NCBI RefSeq assembly: GCF_026967805.1
Contig: NZ_JAPVBG010000002.1
Coordinates: forward strand, 1,190,238-1,254,237
Direction of reading: 5' to 3'
DNA length: 64,000 nucleotides
From: Blastococcus sp. VKM Ac-2987
GTDB taxonomy: Bacteria > Actinomycetota > Actinomycetes > Mycobacteriales > Geodermatophilaceae
Shown here: positions 8,998 through 20,758 of the stretch, one piece after another
Layout of the letters: the number at the start of each line of letters is the position of its first letter
Position numbering within the stretch: position 1 is the first letter of the stretch
Notes under the pieces: model-generated
Databases searched by the model: none
The model's input: the letters and a program-made list of their open reading frames with translations, nothing else
Told to the model about the DNA's origin: nothing
Position numbers and translations under genes: made by a program

Positions 8998-9029
8998 CCC
9001 TTCGTGCCTCGTGGCACGAGGGGTTTTTT
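8998..9029 (+). terminator. Attenuator terminator of ilvB
   Basis: An 11-bp stem (CCCTTCGTGCC with GGCACGAGGGG, one G-T pair) closes a TCGT loop and runs directly into six T residues. It lies 84 bases before the ilvB ATG and after the leader-peptide stop, so it cannot be the end of a normal operon. Confidence 0.88.
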
Positions 9030-9113
9030 GTTGGCCGTGACCTGCCGCACAGCGAGCACGCCGCCCGTCGCACCAGCCCGTACCACCGCCGCAAGGCACA
9101 GGAGATCCGCGCG

Positions 9114-12618
<3,505 letters not shown>

Positions 12619-12628
12619 GCCCGGACCG

Positions 12629-12667
12629 ACGACGGCCCCCGCTGCCTCGGGCAGCGGGGGCCGTCGT
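12629..12667. terminator. Strong bidirectional hairpin after ilvC
   Basis: A perfect 18-bp stem (ACGACGGCCCCCGCTGCC and its complement) with a TCG loop lies 10 bases after the ilvC stop and 15 bases before the stop of the convergent gene. No U tract is present. Confidence 0.75.
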
Positions 12668-12682
12668 ACGTCGTGCCGCGGG

Positions 12683-13411
12683 TCAGACCGCGTGGCCGCG
12701 GGAGGCGAAGTACTCCCGGGACGGCGGCTGCCGGAGCAGGAACACGATGAGGACGGCGACGACCAGGCTCAGGATGCCCGCGGCGCTGAACTCGTAGCCC
12801 TGCACGAGCAGGGAGAGGATGCCGAGCAGCCACAGCGCCGCCTGGGCGTAGGCGGCGTAGAGCAGGAGCTTGGGCGCCTTCCCCTGGAGGACCTGCGCGC
12901 CGCCGACGGCCATCGCGAGGGAGACGGCGACGCCCACGATGCCCAGCAGGATGTCGAGGCCGGAGATCTCGACCCCGAGGTCGTCGATCACCGAGGCGCC
13001 CAGCAGGCCGAGCAGGCCCAGCAGGGCGCCGAGGCCACCCCACACGAGGCCGATGACCGCCGCAGCGGTCACCTGCCCCGGGCGCTGGCCCTGCGGGGCC
13101 TGGCCGTAGCCGGGAGGAGCGGCGGGGTAGCCGCCCGGGCCGTAGCCCTGGGGGGGCTGGCCGTAGCCCTGGGGGTGCTGGCCGTAGCCCTGGGGGTGCT
13201 GGCCGTAGCCCTGGGGGTGCTGGCCGTAGCCCTGGGGGTTCTGGCCGTAGCCCGGAGGGTTCTGGCCGTAGCCCTGGGGGTCCTGGCCGTAGCCGCCCTG
13301 GCCGTAGCCCGGTGCGGGCTGCTGGCCGGGGGGCGGACCCCAGCCCGGCTGGCCCTGCGGCGCGCCGCCCTGGGGCTGGTCGGGGTCGGAACCGGGGGTG
13401 GGGCTGGACAT
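12683..13411 (-). CDS. YGQ-repeat integral membrane protein, copy 1
   Basis: A protein of 242 residues. The first 110 or so are low-complexity Pro/Gly/Gln/Tyr sequence with a seven-residue unit of GYGQxPQ type repeated about seven times. Four hydrophobic helices follow ([20 protein letters not shown]-like start, then [45 protein letters not shown] and [17 protein letters not shown]), with a short charged C-terminus. The ATG at 13411 has AGGAGG at good spacing. The function is unknown. The domain resembles DUF4064/DUF4190-type tetraspan proteins common in Actinobacteria. It is a paralogue of the next gene, in the same orientation. Confidence 0.75.
   Translation of the reverse strand: MSSPTPGSDPDQPQGGAPQGQPGWGPPPGQQPAPGYGQGGYGQDPQGYGQNPPGYGQNPQGYGQHPQGYGQHPQGYGQHPQGYGQPPQGYGPGGYPAAPPGYGQAPQGQRPGQVTAAAVIGLVWGGLGALLGLLGLLGASVIDDLGVEISGLDILLGIVGVAVSLAMAVGGAQVLQGKAPKLLLYAAYAQAALWLLGILSLLVQGYEFSAAGILSLVVAVLIVFLLRQPPSREYFASRGHAV
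13141..13307. repeat. 21-bp minisatellite encoding the GYGQxPQ repeat
   Basis: The unit GTAGCCCTGGGGGTGCTGGCC, given here as GTAGCCCTGG plus GGGTGCTGGCC, recurs about seven times with small changes. It is in phase with the reading frame, so it adds or removes seven residues at a time and is probably prone to copy-number change. Confidence 0.8.
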
Positions 13412-13534
13412 CGCAGCGTCCTCCTGGTCAGGGGGGCCGACGTGGCCCCCTGCTGACCGATCGTAGGGACCGGACGTCGGCCCGGGGTCCCGGCGGCGGG
13501 TGCGGCACCGGGACCCGCGCACCGGTCACCCGGT

Positions 13535-14287
13535 TCAGCGACCGGTGCGCCGGAACCGGTGCGCGGCGAAGAACTGCGCGGCCGGCTTCATCGAGAGCAG
13601 CACGACGATCGCCAGGGCGGCGAGGAAGAACAGCAGGTTCGCCACGAGGTCGCCGGCACCGCCCTCGACCAGGCTGCCCAGGACGCCGAACGCGGTGAAG
13701 GCCAGCGCGATGGAGGCGCCCACCAGCAGGAGCACGCGGCTGCGGCCGCTGAGGGCCCAGACCGAGCCCCAGATCATCACCACGGTCCAGATCAGGGCCA
13801 GCAGCCCGACGACGAGGAACACGCCGCCGACGGCCCCGGCGACGGGACCGAGGCCGGGGATCTCCTCCTCCAGCCCCGAGTCGGCGCTGCTGGCGGCCGC
13901 TCCCACGACGATCGCGAAGAAGCTCAGCAGCAGGCCGAAGGCGCCGTAGATGAAGCCGAGCACGGCCGCGGTGACGACGCCGCCCGGCTTGGTCGGGACG
14001 CCGGTCGGGCCGTACTGCCCGTACTGCTGCGGGTACTGCTGGCCGTAGGGCGACGGCGTCCCGTACTGCTGGCCGTAGGCGGGGTCGCCGTACTGCTGCC
14101 CGTACGCCGGCTGGCCGTACGAGGGCTGCCCGGACGGCGCCTGCCCGTACTGCCCCTGCCCGTACCCGGGCTGCCCGTACTGCTGCGAAGGGTCCTGCTG
14201 CCCGTACGGGGGCTGGCCGTGCTCCGGGCCGCTCCCGCGGCCGTACGGGTCGGACTCGGAACGACCCTGGTCGTCGGACTGGCTCAC
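13535..14287 (-). CDS. YGQ-repeat integral membrane protein, copy 2
   Basis: A 250-residue paralogue of the preceding minus-strand protein. Its N-terminal 110 residues are rich in YGQ triplets but irregular ([16 protein letters not shown]). Four membrane segments follow: [62 protein letters not shown] and [14 protein letters not shown]. The tail is basic ([12 protein letters not shown]). The GTG at 14287 has GGAGGAG four bases upstream. The function is unknown. The tandem duplicates are divergent from serA. Confidence 0.72.
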   Translation of the reverse strand: MSQSDDQGRSESDPYGRGSGPEHGQPPYGQQDPSQQYGQPGYGQGQYGQAPSGQPSYGQPAYGQQYGDPAYGQQYGTPSPYGQQYPQQYGQYGPTGVPTKPGGVVTAAVLGFIYGAFGLLLSFFAIVVGAAASSADSGLEEEIPGLGPVAGAVGGVFLVVGLLALIWTVVMIWGSVWALSGRSRVLLLVGASIALAFTAFGVLGSLVEGGAGDLVANLLFFLAALAIVVLLSMKPAAQFFAAHRFRRTGR

Positions 14288-14398
14288 TGTTCTCCTCCGT
14301 GGGCGCCGGGTCGTCCCCGGCTGTCGACGGTCAGGATGTCCCCGGCTCCACACCGGGGCAAGGACCCGGGCGGTGGGTCCGGCCCCCGGGAGCCTCCC

Positions 14399-14404
14399 TA
14401 GGCT
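14399..14404 (+). promoter_or_regulatory. -10 box of serA, leaderless spacing
   Basis: TAGGCT ends 8 bases before the serA GTG at 14413, and no ribosome binding site is visible. Confidence 0.5.
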
Positions 14405-14412
14405 GTGGCACC

Positions 14413-16014
14413 GTGACCACGACCGCGCCCGTCGTCCTGATCGCCGAAGAGCTCGCGCCCAGCGTGCTGGAGGTGCTCGGGACCGAGGTCGAGATCCGGC
14501 ACGTCGACGGCGCCGACCGGGCCGCGCTGCTGCCGGCCCTCGCCGACGCCGCCGCGGTCATGATCCGCAGCGCCACGCGGATCGACGCCGAGGCGCTGGC
14601 CGCGGCGCCGAACCTCCGGGTCGTCGCCCGCGCGGGCATCGGTCTCGACAACGTCGACGTCGCCGCCGCCACGGAGCGCGGCGTCATGGTGGTGAACGCG
14701 CCCACCTCGAACATCGTCAGCGCCGCCGAGCACGCCGTCGCCCTGCTCCTGGCCGCCGCCCGGCACATCCCGGCCGCCGACGCCTCGCTGCGCGAGGGCA
14801 CCTGGAAGCGGTCGAAGTTCACCGGCGTGGAGGTCACCGAGAAGACCGTCGGCGTCATCGGCCTCGGGCGCATCGGCGTGCTCGTCGCCCAGCGCCTGGC
14901 GGCCTTCGGCGTCGAGCTGATCGCCTACGACCCCTACATCCAGCCGGGGCGCGCCGCGCAGCTGGGCGTCCGGCTGGTCTCGCTGGAGGAGCTCCTCGAG
15001 GAGTCGGACTTCATCACCATCCACCTGCCCAAGACCCCCGAGACCCTCGGCCTTATCGGCGCCGACGAGCTGGCCACCACCAAGCGGGGCGTGATCATCG
15101 TCAACGCCGCCCGCGGCGGGCTGGTCGACGAGGCCGCGCTGGCCGACGCGCTGAAGACCGGTCAGGTGGGTGCCGCGGGCATCGACGTCTACGCGACGGA
15201 GCCGTGCACCGACAGCCCGCTGTTCGGCCTGCCGAACACCGTCGTCACCCCGCACCTGGGTGCCTCCACGACGGAGGCGCAGGACAAGGCCGGCGCCGCG
15301 GTCGCCCGGTCGGTGCGCCTGGCGCTGCAGGGCGAGTTCGTGCCGGACGCGGTGAACGTGCAGGCCGGCGGTGTGGTCGCCGAGGACGTCCGGCCGGGGC
15401 TGCCCCTGGCCGAGAAGCTGGGCCGGGTCTTCACCTCCGTCGCCGGCGGGCTGGCCCAGTCGGTCACCGTCGAGGTGCGGGGCAAGCTCGCCGAGTTCGA
15501 CGTCTCGGTGCTCTCCCTGGCGGTGCTCAGAGGCGTCTTCGCCGACGTCGTGGAGGAGCAGGTCACCTACGTCAACGCGCCGCTGCTCGCGGAGCAGCGG
15601 GGTCTGGAGATCACCCTGACCAGCGACCCGGAGAGCCCGACCTACCGCAACTACGTCCGGGTGTGCGGCGCCATGTCCGACGGCACGCAGGTGACCGTCG
15701 CCGGCACGCTGTTCGGCAAGAACCAGGTGCCGCGGCTGACCGAGGTCGACGGCTTCGAGATCGACCTGGCCGCCTCCGGCTACCTGCTGTTCTTCGTCTA
15801 CGCCGACCGCCCCGGCGTCGTGGGGACCGTCGGTGCGGCGCTGGGCGAGGCCGGGGTCAACATCGCCGGTGCCCAGGTGAGCCGGGCCGACGAGGGCGGT
15901 GAGGCGCTCATGGCGGTCACCGTGGACAGCCCGGTCGGCCCGGAGCTGCTCGACGACATCGCCGGGCGGATCGGTGCCCGGGCAGCCCGGTCCGCCGACC
16001 TCACGACGCTCTGA
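14413..16014 (+). CDS. serA: D-3-phosphoglycerate dehydrogenase
   Basis: SerA oxidises 3-phosphoglycerate to 3-phosphohydroxypyruvate, the first step of serine synthesis. At 533 residues it is the long actinobacterial type. The catalytic NAD domain has [13 protein letters not shown] near 158, [13 protein letters not shown] near 235 and [12 protein letters not shown] near 280. An allosteric substrate-binding insert follows from about 315, and the C-terminal ACT domain ([21 protein letters not shown]) lies from about 460. In the mycobacterial enzyme this arrangement gives serine feedback. The start was chosen for its leaderless -10 box. leuB follows 16 bases later but has its own -10 box. Confidence 0.96.
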   Translation: MTTTAPVVLIAEELAPSVLEVLGTEVEIRHVDGADRAALLPALADAAAVMIRSATRIDAEALAAAPNLRVVARAGIGLDNVDVAAATERGVMVVNAPTSNIVSAAEHAVALLLAAARHIPAADASLREGTWKRSKFTGVEVTEKTVGVIGLGRIGVLVAQRLAAFGVELIAYDPYIQPGRAAQLGVRLVSLEELLEESDFITIHLPKTPETLGLIGADELATTKRGVIIVNAARGGLVDEAALADALKTGQVGAAGIDVYATEPCTDSPLFGLPNTVVTPHLGASTTEAQDKAGAAVARSVRLALQGEFVPDAVNVQAGGVVAEDVRPGLPLAEKLGRVFTSVAGGLAQSVTVEVRGKLAEFDVSVLSLAVLRGVFADVVEEQVTYVNAPLLAEQRGLEITLTSDPESPTYRNYVRVCGAMSDGTQVTVAGTLFGKNQVPRLTEVDGFEIDLAASGYLLFFVYADRPGVVGTVGAALGEAGVNIAGAQVSRADEGGEALMAVTVDSPVGPELLDDIAGRIGARAARSADLTTL

Positions 16015-16016
16015 CC

Positions 16017-16022
16017 TAGGGT
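16017..16022 (+). promoter_or_regulatory. -10 box of leuB, leaderless spacing
   Basis: TAGGGT lies immediately after the serA stop and 8 bases before the leuB ATG at 16031. Confidence 0.48.
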
Positions 16023-16030
16023 CGCTTCCC

Positions 16031-17053
16031 ATGCGCCTGGCAGTGATCCCTGGAGACGGCATCGGCCCCGAAGTCGTGGCGGAGGGGCTCAAGGTCCTCC
16101 GCGCGGTCGCGCCCGACCTGGAGACGACCCCGTACGACCTCGGTGCCGACCGGTGGCAGCGGACCGGCGAGCTGCTGCCGGACACCGTGCTCGACGAGCT
16201 GCGCGGGCACGACGCGATCCTGCTCGGCGCGATCGGCGACCCGAGCGTCCCGCCGGGCATCCTCGAGCGCGGCCTGCTCCTGCGGCTGCGCTTCGAGCTC
16301 GACCACCACGTCAACCTGCGCCCGGCGAAGCTCTTCGACGGCGTCCGCAGCCCCTTGGCCGCGCCCGGTCCGATCGACATGCTCTGCGTCCGCGAGGGCA
16401 CCGAGGGCCCCTACGTCGGCAACGGTGGCGTGCTGCGCAAGGACACCCCGCAGGAGGTCGCGACCGAGGTCAGCCTCAACACGGCCTTCGGCGTGGAACG
16501 GGTCGTCCGCTACGCCTTCGAGCGCGCCGTGGCCCGCCCCCGCAAGCACCTGACGCTGATCCACAAGACCAACGTGCTCACCTACGCCGGCGGCCTCTGG
16601 TCGCGGGTGGTGGAAGAGGTGTCGGTCGAGTTCCCCGAGGTCACCGTCGCCTACCAGCACGTCGACGCCGCCTCGATGTTCTTCATCACCGACCCGGGCC
16701 GCTACGACGTGATCGTCACCGACAACCTCTTCGGCGACATCGTCACCGACGTGGCTGCCGCGGTGACCGGCGGCATCGGCCTGGCCGCCAGCGGGAACCT
16801 CGACGCCTCCGGCACGAACCCGAGCATGTTCGAGCCGGTGCACGGGTCCGCCCCCGACATCGCGGGCCAGGGCGTCGCCGACCCGACGGCCACCGTGCTG
16901 TCGGTCGGGCTGCTCCTGGAGCACCTCGGCCGCAGCGAGCAGGCGCGCAAGGTGGACGCCGCGGTCGCCTTCGACCTGTCCACGCGGGACCCGCAGGCGA
17001 CGATCAAGACCACCGACGTCGGCGACCGGCTCGCGGCCCTCGCCGGCGGCTGA
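16031..17053 (+). CDS. leuB: 3-isopropylmalate dehydrogenase
   Basis: LeuB oxidatively decarboxylates 3-isopropylmalate in leucine synthesis. Many LeuB enzymes also take 3-methylmalate on the citramalate route to isoleucine. The 340-residue protein starts with the isocitrate/isopropylmalate dehydrogenase motif [17 protein letters not shown]. It has the substrate-binding Arg/Lys/Tyr residues ([40 protein letters not shown]) and the metal-site signature [16 protein letters not shown] near 228. The serA-leuB pair is the same as in M. tuberculosis (Rv2996c-Rv2995c), and cimA lies less than 1 kb downstream. Confidence 0.95.
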   Translation: MRLAVIPGDGIGPEVVAEGLKVLRAVAPDLETTPYDLGADRWQRTGELLPDTVLDELRGHDAILLGAIGDPSVPPGILERGLLLRLRFELDHHVNLRPAKLFDGVRSPLAAPGPIDMLCVREGTEGPYVGNGGVLRKDTPQEVATEVSLNTAFGVERVVRYAFERAVARPRKHLTLIHKTNVLTYAGGLWSRVVEEVSVEFPEVTVAYQHVDAASMFFITDPGRYDVIVTDNLFGDIVTDVAAAVTGGIGLAASGNLDASGTNPSMFEPVHGSAPDIAGQGVADPTATVLSVGLLLEHLGRSEQARKVDAAVAFDLSTRDPQATIKTTDVGDRLAALAGG

Positions 17054-17062
17054 CCTCCCCCG

Positions 17063-17671
17063 GTGGACCTCTCCTGGGACGGGTCCCGCCGGGCGTTCGC
17101 CGACGCCGCGGGGTGGTTCGTCGCGGTCGTCGCGGTCGTCGACGACCGCTGGACGGCGCCCGGGCTGGGGGAGTGGGACGTGCGCGCCCTCACCGGCCAC
17201 ACCAGCCGGTCGCTGCTGACGGTCGAGGAGTACCTCGCCCGGCCGGCGCGGACCGTCGAGGTGGCCTCCGCCGCCGACTACTTCCGGGCCACCCGGGCCG
17301 TCGCGGCCGGCCCGGGGGTGGCGGCCCGGGGACGGGCCGCCGGCGAGGCCCTGGGCGACGACCCGGCCGGCGCCGTGGCGCGGATCGCGGCCCGGGTGCG
17401 GCCGCTCGTGGACGCCTGCGACGGGACCGAGCTGCTGACCACGGTGGCCGGCGGCATGCGGCTGGCCGACTACCTGCCGACGCGCACGTTCGAGCTCGCC
17501 GTCCACACCGCCGACCTCGCGGTGGCCCTCGGGCTGCCGCCGGACGTACCCGCGGCCCCCGCGCGCCAGGCGCTGGCGCTCGCGGCCGAGCTCGCGGTGG
17601 CCGACGGCTCGGCCGGTGCGCTGCTGCTGGCCGCCACCGGACGCGCGGCGGCGCCGCGCTCCGTCCTCTGA
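17063..17671 (+). CDS. DinB/maleylpyruvate-isomerase-like protein
   Basis: A 202-residue protein of the mycothiol-dependent maleylpyruvate isomerase N-terminal / DinB-like four-helix fold. The start SWDGSRRAFADAAGWFV, the His-containing GEWDVRALTGHTSRSLLTVEEYL and the late TFELAVHTADLAVALGLP carry the three His positions typical of the metal site. The substrate is unknown, and many such actinobacterial paralogues are only known to use mycothiol or remain uncharacterised. The GTG lies 9 bases after leuB, so it may be cotranscribed. It ends 150 bases before the cimA leader peptide. Confidence 0.72.
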   Translation: MDLSWDGSRRAFADAAGWFVAVVAVVDDRWTAPGLGEWDVRALTGHTSRSLLTVEEYLARPARTVEVASAADYFRATRAVAAGPGVAARGRAAGEALGDDPAGAVARIAARVRPLVDACDGTELLTTVAGGMRLADYLPTRTFELAVHTADLAVALGLPPDVPAAPARQALALAAELAVADGSAGALLLAATGRAAAPRSVL

Positions 17672-17823
17672 GCCGGCGTCAGCCCGCCGGAGGCTGCTCG
17701 CGCAGCAGGTCGCCGCCGGTGGGGATCACCGGGAGTGGATACCAGGCCGGGCACCGGTCCGTTGCCCGCTTTCCCGGAACAGGGGTGCCGCGCACCGCAC
17801 CTCCCGTGCTTTCATGGTCGGCG

Positions 17824-17856
17824 ATGCACACCAGCGGCACGATCATCATCGCCTAG
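17824..17856 (+). CDS. cimA leader peptide (MHTSGTIIIA)
   Basis: A 10-residue ORF with three consecutive ATC (Ile) codons just before a GCC-TAG end. It is in the place and form of an attenuation leader: its stop codon begins the first hairpin, and a terminator follows 28 bases later. The Ile-only content matches the downstream gene's pathway product. It looks unannotatable by size and would be missed by gene finders. Confidence 0.72.
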   Translation: MHTSGTIIIA

Positions 17857-17883
17857 CGCGCAGTCACCTCCCCGACTGCGCGC

Positions 17884-17911
17884 AGACCTCCCGTACCCGG
17901 GGGGTCTTTTT
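17884..17911 (+). terminator. Attenuator terminator of cimA
   Basis: A 10-bp stem (AGACCTCCCG with CGGGGGGTCT, one T-G pair) closes a TACC loop and leads into five T residues. It lies 35 bases before the cimA GTG. Confidence 0.85.
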
Positions 17912-17946
17912 CGTGTCCGGCCCTCTTGCCCTCCCCGGGAGACACC

Positions 17947-19533
17947 GTGAGCACCACCGAGCCCGACTTCCACGTCTTCGACACCACGCTGCGCGACGGC
18001 GCCCAGCGGGAGGGGGTCAGCTACTCGGTCGCCGACAAGCTGGCGGTCGCCCGGCTGCTGGACGAGATCGGGGTCGGGTACATCGAGGGCGGCTGGCCCG
18101 GGGCGCTGCCCAAGGACACCGAGTTCTTCTCCCGGGCACGCACCGAGCTGCAGCTCAAGCACGCCCAGCTGGTGGCGTTCGGGTCGACCCGCAAGGCCGG
18201 CGTCGCGGTGGCCGACGACCTGCAGGTCCGCGCCCTGCTCGACGCGCAGACCCCGGTGGTCTGCCTGGTCGCGAAGTCCGACGTGCGGCACGTGCGGGAG
18301 GCGCTGCGCACCACCCTGGAGGAGAACCTGGCGATGGTGGCCGACACCGTCGCCTTCCTCGTCGCCGCCGGCCGGCGGGTGTTCCTCGACTGCGAGCACT
18401 TCTTCGACGGCTACGCCGCCGACCGCGACTACGGGGTGCGCGTGCTGCAGGCGGCGTTCGACGCCGGCGCCGAGGTCGGCGTCCTCTGCGACACCAACGG
18501 CGGGATGCTGCCCATGGGCGTGGGCCGGGTGGTGGCCGACGTGCGGGCGCGGGTGAGCGGCCGGCTGGGCATCCACTGCCAGGACGACACCGGCTGCGCG
18601 GTGGCCAACACCCTCGCGGCGGTGGAGGCCGGCGTCACCCACGTGCAGGGGACGGCGAACGGCTACGGCGAGCGCGCCGGCAACGCCGACACGTTCGCGC
18701 TCATCGGCAACCTGGTCACCAAGATGGGCATCCCCGCGGTGCCGGCCGAGTGCATGCCCGAGCTGCAGCGGGTCAGCCACGCCATCGCCGAGCTGGCCAA
18801 CATCGCCCCCGACGACCACCAGCCGTTCGTCGGCGCCTCGGCGTTCGCGCACAAGGCCGGGCTGCACGCCAGCGCGATCAAGGTGAGTCCCGAGCTCTAC
18901 AACCACCTCGACCCGGCGGTCGTGGGCAACGACATGCGCATCCTGGTCACCGAGATGGCCGGCCGGGCCTCGGTCGAGCTGAAGGGCCGGGAGCTGGGTG
19001 TGGACCTCACCGGCCAGTCCGACGCCATCGGCCAGGTGGTGGACCAGGTCAAGGTGCTCGAGGCCGACGGCTGGTCGTTCGAGGCGGCCGACGCCTCGTT
19101 CGAGCTGCTGCTCCGCGCGCAGCTGCCCGACGCCCCGCCCCCGCTGTTCGCGCTGGAGAGCTACAAGACCTCGGTGGAGCACTGGGGCAACGGCGTCGTC
19201 GTCAGCGAGGCGACCGTCAAGGTGCACGTCGACGGGCAGCGGATCCTCAGCACCGGGGAGGGAAACGGCCCGGTCAACGCCCTGGACAACGCGCTGCGGC
19301 AGGCGCTGGTGCACCGCTACCCGCAGCTGGCGGACGTCTCCCTGGCCGACTACAAGGTGCGCATCCTGGGCTGGAAGGGCGGCACCAGCGCCACGACCCG
19401 GGTGCTCATCGACACCACGGACGGGCAGGGGGAGTGGACCACCGTCGGGGTGCACGCCAACATCGTCGAGGCGTCCTGGCACGCGCTGGTCGACGCCTTC
19501 GCCTACGCCGTCCTGCGCCGTCCTCAGCCGTAG
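17947..19533 (+). CDS. cimA: (R)-citramalate synthase
   Basis: CimA condenses pyruvate and acetyl-CoA to citramalate, giving a threonine-independent entry to isoleucine through LeuCD and LeuB. The 528-residue protein has the DRE-TIM motif TTLRDGAQREG near residue 14, metal ligands in HCQDDTGCAVANTLAAVEAG near 213, the GTANGYGERAGNAD segment and a C-terminal LeuA-like allosteric domain (from about 400). The N-terminal DGAQREG...GVGYIEGGWPG pattern separates CimA-type proteins from LeuA. The GTG at 17947 follows GGGAGA; a TTG at 17926 is the only alternative. It is a single gene behind an Ile-codon attenuator and overlaps the convergent gene by 10 bases. I recall no counterpart in the M. tuberculosis locus. 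Confidence 0.93.
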   Translation: MSTTEPDFHVFDTTLRDGAQREGVSYSVADKLAVARLLDEIGVGYIEGGWPGALPKDTEFFSRARTELQLKHAQLVAFGSTRKAGVAVADDLQVRALLDAQTPVVCLVAKSDVRHVREALRTTLEENLAMVADTVAFLVAAGRRVFLDCEHFFDGYAADRDYGVRVLQAAFDAGAEVGVLCDTNGGMLPMGVGRVVADVRARVSGRLGIHCQDDTGCAVANTLAAVEAGVTHVQGTANGYGERAGNADTFALIGNLVTKMGIPAVPAECMPELQRVSHAIAELANIAPDDHQPFVGASAFAHKAGLHASAIKVSPELYNHLDPAVVGNDMRILVTEMAGRASVELKGRELGVDLTGQSDAIGQVVDQVKVLEADGWSFEAADASFELLLRAQLPDAPPPLFALESYKTSVEHWGNGVVVSEATVKVHVDGQRILSTGEGNGPVNALDNALRQALVHRYPQLADVSLADYKVRILGWKGGTSATTRVLIDTTDGQGEWTTVGVHANIVEASWHALVDAFAYAVLRRPQP

Positions 19534-20252
19534 CGGGCGACGAAGTTCGCCAGCAGGCGCCCGGGGTGGGTCACGACCGCGGGCGTCAGCCGCCCGATGA
19601 CCGCCTCGAGCTCCGCCGGCGGGAAGTAGCCGGCGTGCTGGTAGATGCGCACCCGCTGCACGATCCCGGGGACGTCGAGCTCCGGGTGGAACTGGGTGGC
19701 GTAGACGTTCTGCCGCACCTTGAACATCTGCACCGGGCAGCCGGCCGACGATGCCAGGAGCACCGCGTCCGGTGGCAGCACCCGGCAGGCCTCCTTGTGC
19801 CCCACGAACGCCTGGAACCGGTCGGGCACCCCGGCCAGCAGGGGGTCGTCGCGGCCCTCCGGCGTCAGCGCGACCTCGACCGCCGACACCGGTTCGCCGT
19901 AGGTCCGGTCCACGACGCCGCCCCGGCGGGTGCCGAGCGTGCCGATGCCGTAGCAGGCGCCGAAGAACGGCCGGTCGCGCGCCACCACCTCGTCGAGCAG
20001 CGCGCCGACCTCGCGCTCGACCCGCACCTGGACGGCGGACTTCTCCGCGGGGTCGTCGCTGGAGTTGAACGGCCCGCCGCCCAGGAACACCCCGGCGTAG
20101 GCGTCGAGGTCCAGCGGCGGCAGGGGGCCGGCCTCCAGGCGGATCCGGTGCAGCCGCTCCGCGGGCAGGGCGGTGAACCGCAGGAACGAGGCGTACTCCT
20201 CGTCGGCGGCCTCGTCCTCCGGACGGGTGGAGAGCAGCAGGAACGGCAGCAC
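19524..20252 (-). CDS. Class I glutamine amidotransferase-like protein
   Basis: A 242-residue protein with the GATase class I fold. The nucleophile Cys lies in FFGACYGIGTLG, the catalytic His-Glu in ATQFHPELD, and the oxyanion-side Gly-rich FLGGGPFNSSDDP comes earlier. It stands alone without a synthetase domain, like GMP-synthase-related GATases annotated as glutamine amidotransferases of unknown partner. The GTG at 20252 is 8 bases after the stop of the upstream monooxygenase-like gene, so the two are probably one operon. Longer in-frame readings run through that gene in the wrong frame and are rejected. Confidence 0.8.
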   Translation of the reverse strand: MLPFLLLSTRPEDEAADEEYASFLRFTALPAERLHRIRLEAGPLPPLDLDAYAGVFLGGGPFNSSDDPAEKSAVQVRVEREVGALLDEVVARDRPFFGACYGIGTLGTRRGGVVDRTYGEPVSAVEVALTPEGRDDPLLAGVPDRFQAFVGHKEACRVLPPDAVLLASSAGCPVQMFKVRQNVYATQFHPELDVPGIVQRVRIYQHAGYFPPAELEAVIGRLTPAVVTHPGRLLANFVARYG

Positions 20253-20260
20253 CGGAGGGG

Positions 20261-20587
20261 TCAGCGGGGCTGGATCTCGCCCATCGGGCCCCAGCCGGGG
20301 ACGTCGGGCGCGTCGACGTAGATGATCTGCGGCTGCGCCGACACCAGGTCCGGCGCCTGCTCGACGAAGCGCGCGAAGGCGTCGGTGGACACGTGCGCCG
20401 CGCCCGCGGCGGCGTCCCGGAAGCCCTCGACGCAGACGTAGGTTTCCGGCTCCTCCAGGCTCCGCGACCACTCGAAGAACAGCGAGCCCTCCTCGGCGTT
20501 CACCGCGCGGGCGTAGTCGGCGGCCAGCCCGGTCCACTCGTCGGCGCGCTCGGGACGGACGGGGAACTTCACGACGATGAGGATCAC
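20261..20587 (-). CDS. Antibiotic biosynthesis monooxygenase-fold (ABM) protein
   Basis: A 108-residue single-domain protein of the dimeric alpha/beta-barrel ABM superfamily. The start MILIVVKFPVRPERADEW is followed by EEGSLFFEWSRSLEEPETYVCVEGFRDAAAGAAH and ARFVEQAPDL, which match the pattern in putative quinol monooxygenases of the YgiN type. No cofactor site can be read. The GTG at 20587 is chosen because upstream codons run into a GC-rich palindrome with no coding character. It is upstream of the GATase-like gene in the same direction. Confidence 0.78.
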   Translation of the reverse strand: MILIVVKFPVRPERADEWTGLAADYARAVNAEEGSLFFEWSRSLEEPETYVCVEGFRDAAAGAAHVSTDAFARFVEQAPDLVSAQPQIIYVDAPDVPGWGPMGEIQPR

Positions 20588-20679
20588 CGTGACATTGTCG
20601 GCCTCCGGCCGACACCGCGGCCAGTTGCCCTCCTGCTGTCGCGCGGAGCCGCTTCGCCGTCCCGCGGCGAGGTGTCCTG

Positions 20680-20728
20680 CGGGCAGTCCGTCTCTGCCCA
20701 CCTCAGCTGGGCAGAGACAGACTGCCCG
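20680..20728. repeat. Long palindrome between two minus-strand genes
   Basis: Arms at 20680-20700 and 20708-20728 pair over 20 of 21 positions around a 7-base loop (CCTCAGC); the only mismatch is C20689/A20719. No U run follows on either strand. It lies 31 bases downstream of the VOC gene's stop and 93 bases upstream of the ABM gene, so it may end the VOC transcript. The length is unusual for a simple terminator. It could be a member of a dispersed palindromic repeat family. Confidence 0.75.
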
Positions 20729-20758
20729 CGGAACAGGTAGTGCGCCGGCGGCCGCCCG

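Larger units (their letters stand above)
8909..9029 (+). promoter_or_regulatory. ilvBNC transcription attenuator
   Basis: This 5' leader contains a 14-codon peptide gene with Val-Leu-Val-Ile codons in a row (8949-8963 region). A hairpin starts inside its stop codon (8968-8995, AGCGCGT...ACGCGCT with CGGTC/GACCG inside), and a terminator follows at 8998-9029. A 9-base copy of the terminator's ascending arm and loop (CGTGCCTCG) also occurs at 8909-8917 and at 9003-9011. The upstream copy could therefore pair with the descending arm. Ribosome stalling on branched-chain codons is the classic way such leaders sense amino acid supply. The detailed switch is inferred. Confidence 0.8.
17824..17911 (+). 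promoter_or_regulatory. Isoleucine-specific attenuator of cimA
   Basis: The leader peptide (Ile-Ile-Ile) runs into a perfect 10-bp hairpin at 17856-17883 (GCGCGCAGTC/GACTGCGCGC, loop ACCTCCCC) and then a terminator at 17884-17911. The hairpin loop carries ACCTCCC at 17866-17872. The same 7-mer forms part of the terminator's ascending arm at 17886-17892. The loop can therefore pair with the terminator's descending arm at 17899-17905, but only in competition with the terminator. That gives a plausible anti-terminated state when hairpin 1 is held open by a stalled ribosome. The pairing logic is inferred from complementarity. Confidence 0.72.

Noticed and set aside
13141-13307. Regularly spaced repeats that could be taken for a CRISPR array
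   Set aside because: The units are contiguous with no unique spacers, are in phase with a reading frame and encode GYGQxPQ. It is a coding minisatellite.
19524-20615. Longer N-terminus of the GATase-like protein
   Set aside because: The first 120 residues of that frame are Arg/Gly-rich shadow of the ABM-fold gene, which has its own start and domain.
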